NCBI GenBank assembly: GCA_016776725.1
Contig: JADHSV010000034.1
Location: 1 to 35,833 of the forward strand
Reading direction: 5' to 3'
DNA: 35,833 bases
Source: Rhodospirillales bacterium
Lineage (GTDB): Bacteria > Pseudomonadota > Alphaproteobacteria > Rhodospirillales > Shumkoniaceae
In this document: positions 32,992 through 35,833 of the stretch, in pieces
How the letters are laid out: the number at the start of each line of letters is the position of its first letter
How positions within the stretch are numbered: position 1 is the first letter of the stretch
Made by a program: the position numbers and the translations under genes
Notes under the pieces: model-generated
Seen by the model: the letters and a program-made list of their open reading frames with translations, nothing else
Database searches by the model: none
Told to the model about the DNA's origin: nothing

Positions 32992-33972
32992 TTACTTGAC
33001 GAGACCGACAGCCTTGAGAACGCCGCCCATGTCCTTGTCGGCCTGCTTGTACCATTTCTTCAGGCCTGCGGGATCACGATAAACGATCTGGAAGCCACGC
33101 TTGTTCATGAATTTCACGAAGTCGGGATCCTTGACGACCTTGGCGAAAGCCGGAACGAGAACGTCGATGGCTTCTTGCGGCATGCCCTTGGGGCCGACGA
33201 AGGAACGCCACGCGCCGAGCGCCCAGTCGATGCCCTGTTCCTTGAGCGTCGGAACGTCAGGGAAAGCACCCATGCGTTCGTCACTCATGGCGGCGAGGAT
33301 CTTGACCTTGCCGGCATTGGCCAGCGGACCGGCTTCGGTCGGCGAACACGTCACCACGGAAACGCCGCCGGCAACCAGTTCTTTAAGGCCCGGTGCGGCG
33401 CCCTTGCTGGGAACCCACGGTGCGGCACCCGAATCGACACCGGCCGCCTGAAGCATTCCGGCCAACGCCAGATGCCAGATGCCGCCCTGCGAGGTGCCCG
33501 AGCCCATGAACTTGCCGGGGTTGGCCTTCATGGCGTCAATCATTTCCTGGGCGCTGTTCCAGGGCGAATCGGCGCTTACCTGCACACCCGCGGGATCGAC
33601 GTTATAAAGACCGATGGGCGTGTAGCCGTCCGACGTCAGTTTGGTCAGGCCGACCCAGTGCATCATGGCGATTTCCACCGTGGCGACGCCAAGGGTGTAA
33701 CCGTCGGGCTTGGCGTTGGCGATGGCCGAATGGCCGACAACGCCCTGGCCGCCGGTGCGGTTGACCACGTTCACGGGAACGCCGACGTACTTCTTAAGGA
33801 TGGTGCCGATCATGCGGCCCGTGGCGTCGGTGCCGCCACCGGCGCCCCACGGAATGATGATCTGGATCGGGCGTTCAGGATACTTGGCCAAAGCCGTACC
33901 ATAGGAAACGGCAACCATGCCAACTGCGGCAGCTGCAACACCAAGAGTTTTTGCTACTGATTTGAACTTCAT
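32992..33972 (-). CDS. tctC: Tripartite tricarboxylate transporter substrate-binding protein TctC (Bug family)
   Basis: 326 aa from ATG 33972, chosen for the AGGAGGAAGG site upstream and the signal peptide that follows (MKFKSVAKTLGVAAAAVGMV, cleavage after GTALA). Mature part starts KYPERPIQIIIPWGAGGGTD, the classic Bug opening with its ligand-binding loop; NRTGGQGVVGHSAIANAKPD is the second motif. It binds a carboxylate, unknown here, and hands it to TctAB. The preceding 99 bp hold a 26-bp perfect palindrome and then the LacI gene, so regulation by that LacI protein is likely. Confidence 0.95.
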   Translation of the reverse strand: MKFKSVAKTLGVAAAAVGMVAVSYGTALAKYPERPIQIIIPWGAGGGTDATGRMIGTILKKYVGVPVNVVNRTGGQGVVGHSAIANAKPDGYTLGVATVEIAMMHWVGLTKLTSDGYTPIGLYNVDPAGVQVSADSPWNSAQEMIDAMKANPGKFMGSGTSQGGIWHLALAGMLQAAGVDSGAAPWVPSKGAAPGLKELVAGGVSVVTCSPTEAGPLANAGKVKILAAMSDERMGAFPDVPTLKEQGIDWALGAWRSFVGPKGMPQEAIDVLVPAFAKVVKDPDFVKFMNKRGFQIVYRDPAGLKKWYKQADKDMGGVLKAVGLVK

Positions 33973-33998
33973 CGCCTTCCTCCTCTGTGTTTTAACAT

Positions 33999-34024
33999 CC
34001 GCTTCCCGCACGTGCGGGAAGCGG
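33999..34024. promoter_or_regulatory. 26-bp perfect palindrome in the lacI-tctC gap
   Basis: Each arm is CCGCTTCCCGCAC (33999-34011) and its exact complement, with CG at the centre and no mismatch. It lies 26 bp upstream of the tctC start and 47 bp after the lacI stop. On the plus strand TTTTT follows, but no gene is read in that direction; on the minus strand no U-tract follows. An even palindrome with central CpG fits a LacI-family operator for tctC; a hairpin ending the lacI transcript is the alternative. Confidence 0.6.
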
Positions 34025-34071
34025 TTTTTGGGTCGTACGCTTCGCAACAAAACGATACTTGCGTTCTCCCC

Positions 34072-35124
34072 CTATGCGGCGCCTCCTTTACTGGAATGAC
34101 CGCATGATTCGCGAATAACAAGACGTGGCGGCAATGTCACCCGTTCGGTTTTCCCGTTCGGGTCCGCAATGCGCCGCAATAAAAGGTTCGCCGCCTCCTT
34201 GCCGATCTGGCGGGGGTTGACGGCGATCGTCGTTAAGGCCGGCGACCAGACGGAGGCCTCGGCGATGTCGTCGAATCCGGTAAGGGCGACGTCGTGACCG
34301 GGCCTGATCCCCATATCGCGAAGCCCCGCGGTAACTCCCATGGCCACGATATCATTGTAACAAACGGCGGCGGTCGGCCCGTTTTTCGTGGCGAAGGCGT
34401 CGTGCGCAGCGAGCGCGCCACCCCTGAAATTCGATGAACAGGAAAAAACAATGTTTTCGTCCAGACCATGGCGACGCATGACCGACCTGAACCCACCGCG
34501 CCGTTCGCGCGTGACCGACATCTCGAAGGCTCCGCCGATGAAAGCGATGCGCTTGTGACCCAACGAAATAAGATGTTCGGTAGCCAGTTGGGAACCCAGG
34601 CGGTAATCGGGAGCCACATAGTCGGTCTGTTTGGCCAGAACATGGCGCAGCGCCTGAACGCAGGGCATCCGCCACGAACGTATTCGGCGCACCAGTTCCG
34701 GTCGCGACCCGGCCGACGGACAAACGATAACACCATCCACACCGTGCTCTCGCATGCGGTTCAGAAACCTGTCCTGACGGGCTTCCGTCTCCGAGGTGTT
34801 GGCCAGAAACGCGGAAAATCCCGCTCGGTCCAGGGTTTCATCCACGCCGACGGTAAACTCGCCAAAAAACGGATTGTCGATTTGCGGAACGATAAGGCCG
34901 ACCGTTTGCGTGCTGGCCGAACGCATGGTGGCCGCGCCGCGGTTGTAAACGTAACCAATTTCGCGAATAGAGGACTGGACCTGCGCGCGCGTCTTCTCGG
35001 CGACCAGCGAACTCCCCCGCAAAACAAGGGAAACCGTCGATTTGGAAACTCCGGCATGGGCGGCAACGTCGCGCAACGTGGCGCGTCCCGACCGGCCAAG
35101 TTTCGAATCTACGTTGGGCTCCAA
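34072..35124 (-). CDS. LacI-family transcriptional regulator
   Basis: 350 aa. It starts at TTG 35124, with GGAGAT a few bases upstream; no ATG exists before the DNA-binding domain. Helix-turn-helix and hinge: ATLRDVAAHAGVSKSTVSLV, with the following LRGSSLVAEKTRAQV. The effector domain is a periplasmic-binding-protein fold (VGLIVPQIDNPFFGEFTVGV, HKRIAFIGGAFEMSVTRERR, LTGFDDIAEASVWSPALTTI), indicating a sugar or sugar-acid ligand. It lies between an HpcH aldolase gene (28 bp upstream) and tctC, and probably represses this cluster. Confidence 0.95.
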   Translation of the reverse strand: MEPNVDSKLGRSGRATLRDVAAHAGVSKSTVSLVLRGSSLVAEKTRAQVQSSIREIGYVYNRGAATMRSASTQTVGLIVPQIDNPFFGEFTVGVDETLDRAGFSAFLANTSETEARQDRFLNRMREHGVDGVIVCPSAGSRPELVRRIRSWRMPCVQALRHVLAKQTDYVAPDYRLGSQLATEHLISLGHKRIAFIGGAFEMSVTRERRGGFRSVMRRHGLDENIVFSCSSNFRGGALAAHDAFATKNGPTAAVCYNDIVAMGVTAGLRDMGIRPGHDVALTGFDDIAEASVWSPALTTIAVNPRQIGKEAANLLLRRIADPNGKTERVTLPPRLVIRESCGHSSKGGAA

Positions 35125-35152
35125 TTTATCTCCAATCCCCGTTTCGCCTTCG

Positions 35153-35833
35153 TTACGAAGGGCTGTGCTGTTTCACCTTTTCCAACGCGCTATCCCTGAG
35201 CAATCCAACATCGGCGGCGCCGACGATCAGATCGTAGCCCCGCTCATACAAATCCTTCGGCGTATAGGGGCCATAACCGATGCCGCCCATGGATTTCCCG
35301 GCCGCCTTGATGGCCGCCTCCGATTTGGCCATGGCCTCCTTGTGGCGCGGATTGTCGAAATCCGCCGGTCGGCCCAGGCTGGCCGAAAGATCGAACGGTC
35401 CGATGAAAACCATATCGATGCCGTCAACCGCCGCGATGGCTTCCACGTTCTCGACGCCGGTGGCCGATTCCACCTGACAGATGATGAACACGTTGTCCGA
35501 TGCCGTTTCCAGGTATTCCTTGGCCTTCAGGCCGTAGTCGGATGCCCGCGCATCGGTGTGCGCAATGCCGCGAATGCCGCGCGGCGGATAGCGGCAGGCA
35601 GCGACCGCGGCCTCGGCCTGCTCGACCGTCTCGACCATGGGAACCATCACCGCCTCAACCCCGATATCGAGAATTTTCTTGATATAGATGGGGTCGTTCC
35701 ACGGGATGCGGACAACCGGCGTGGTGTCGCTGGCCGCCGCCGCGCGAAGCTGGTGCAGCAGCGAAATGACATCGCCCGGACCGTGTTCGTTATCGATCAG
35801 CAGAAAATCGAACCCGACCATGGACAGCATTTC
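35153..35833 (-). CDS. HpcH/HpaI-family aldolase, N-terminus cut by window end
   Basis: At least 227 residues; the 5' end runs off the window, and the family normally has 20-30 more residues before the visible EMLSMVGFDFLLIDNEHGPG. Active-site residues are present: His of DNEHGPGD, Arg of VVRIPWNDP, metal Glu of CQVESATGVENV and metal Asp of FIGPFDLSASLG. It resembles 2-keto-3-deoxy-L-rhamnonate/4-hydroxy-2-oxo-heptanedioate-type aldolases, which give pyruvate and an aldehyde. It is paralogous to the aldolase at 7935 but clearly distinct. It precedes LacI and tctCBA on the same strand, suggesting a second sugar-acid-type catabolic unit. Confidence 0.93.
   Translation of the reverse strand, partial: EMLSMVGFDFLLIDNEHGPGDVISLLHQLRAAAASDTTPVVRIPWNDPIYIKKILDIGVEAVMVPMVETVEQAEAAVAACRYPPRGIRGIAHTDARASDYGLKAKEYLETASDNVFIICQVESATGVENVEAIAAVDGIDMVFIGPFDLSASLGRPADFDNPRHKEAMAKSEAAIKAAGKSMGGIGYGPYTPKDLYERGYDLIVGAADVGLLRDSALEKVKQHSPS

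Noticed and set aside
1..35833. CRISPR arrays, tRNA or rRNA genes, integrase or phage genes
   Set aside because: None seen on reading both strands; repeats present are the in-gene triplicate and the MITE ends only.

Overview
The window looks like one stretch of chromosome from an alphaproteobacterium, probably in or near the Rhodospirillales. This is an inference from high GC, LipB, ArfB, ATP12 and AsmA of alphaproteobacterial type, and large investment in TRAP, TTT and DASS organic-acid transporters. I see no rRNA, tRNA, CRISPR array or phage genes.

Left part (1-5.8 kb): lipB, an unrecognised small gene in an AT-rich patch, an exported protein made of three tandem ~190-residue repeats, a D(-)-tartrate dehydratase-like enolase-superfamily enzyme and a DMT transporter. 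A 265-bp MITE-like element with perfect 26-bp inverted ends sits exactly on the DMT stop codon.

Catabolic block (5.9-17 kb): a LysR regulator is divergent from a tight four-gene operon: D-2-hydroxyacid dehydrogenase, HpcH/HpaI aldolase, maleate-isomerase/arylmalonate-decarboxylase-like enzyme and M20 amidohydrolase. Converging on it is a minus-strand series: GntR/FCD regulator, mandelate-racemase-type dehydratase, TRAP transporter (dctP-dctQ-dctM), a strong hairpin and a second hydroxyacid dehydrogenase. Together these look like uptake and breakdown of a hydroxy- or amido-dicarboxylate or sugar acid. The substrate cannot be read from sequence, and this combination is the best candidate here for an undescribed pathway.

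Middle (17-20.2 kb): arfB, a conserved hypothetical gene, a YeiH-type exporter, a small His-rich protein and a periplasmic solute-binding-like protein.

Right part (20.3-35.8 kb, all minus strand): a sodium-pumping acyl-CoA decarboxylase operon (carboxyltransferase, gamma, biotin carrier, beta) ending in acylphosphatase; a ParE/Phd toxin-antitoxin pair with a palindromic operator; a DASS dicarboxylate symporter; and a long co-directional run of HpcH aldolase (cut by the window end), LacI regulator, tctC-tctB-tctA, HAD phosphatase, AsmA, ATP12 and a 2-keto-4-pentenoate-hydratase-like protein. The HAD gene has no ATG/GTG/TTG upstream of its catalytic motif, so it either uses an ATT/ATC start or was damaged when the tct genes were placed upstream of it.
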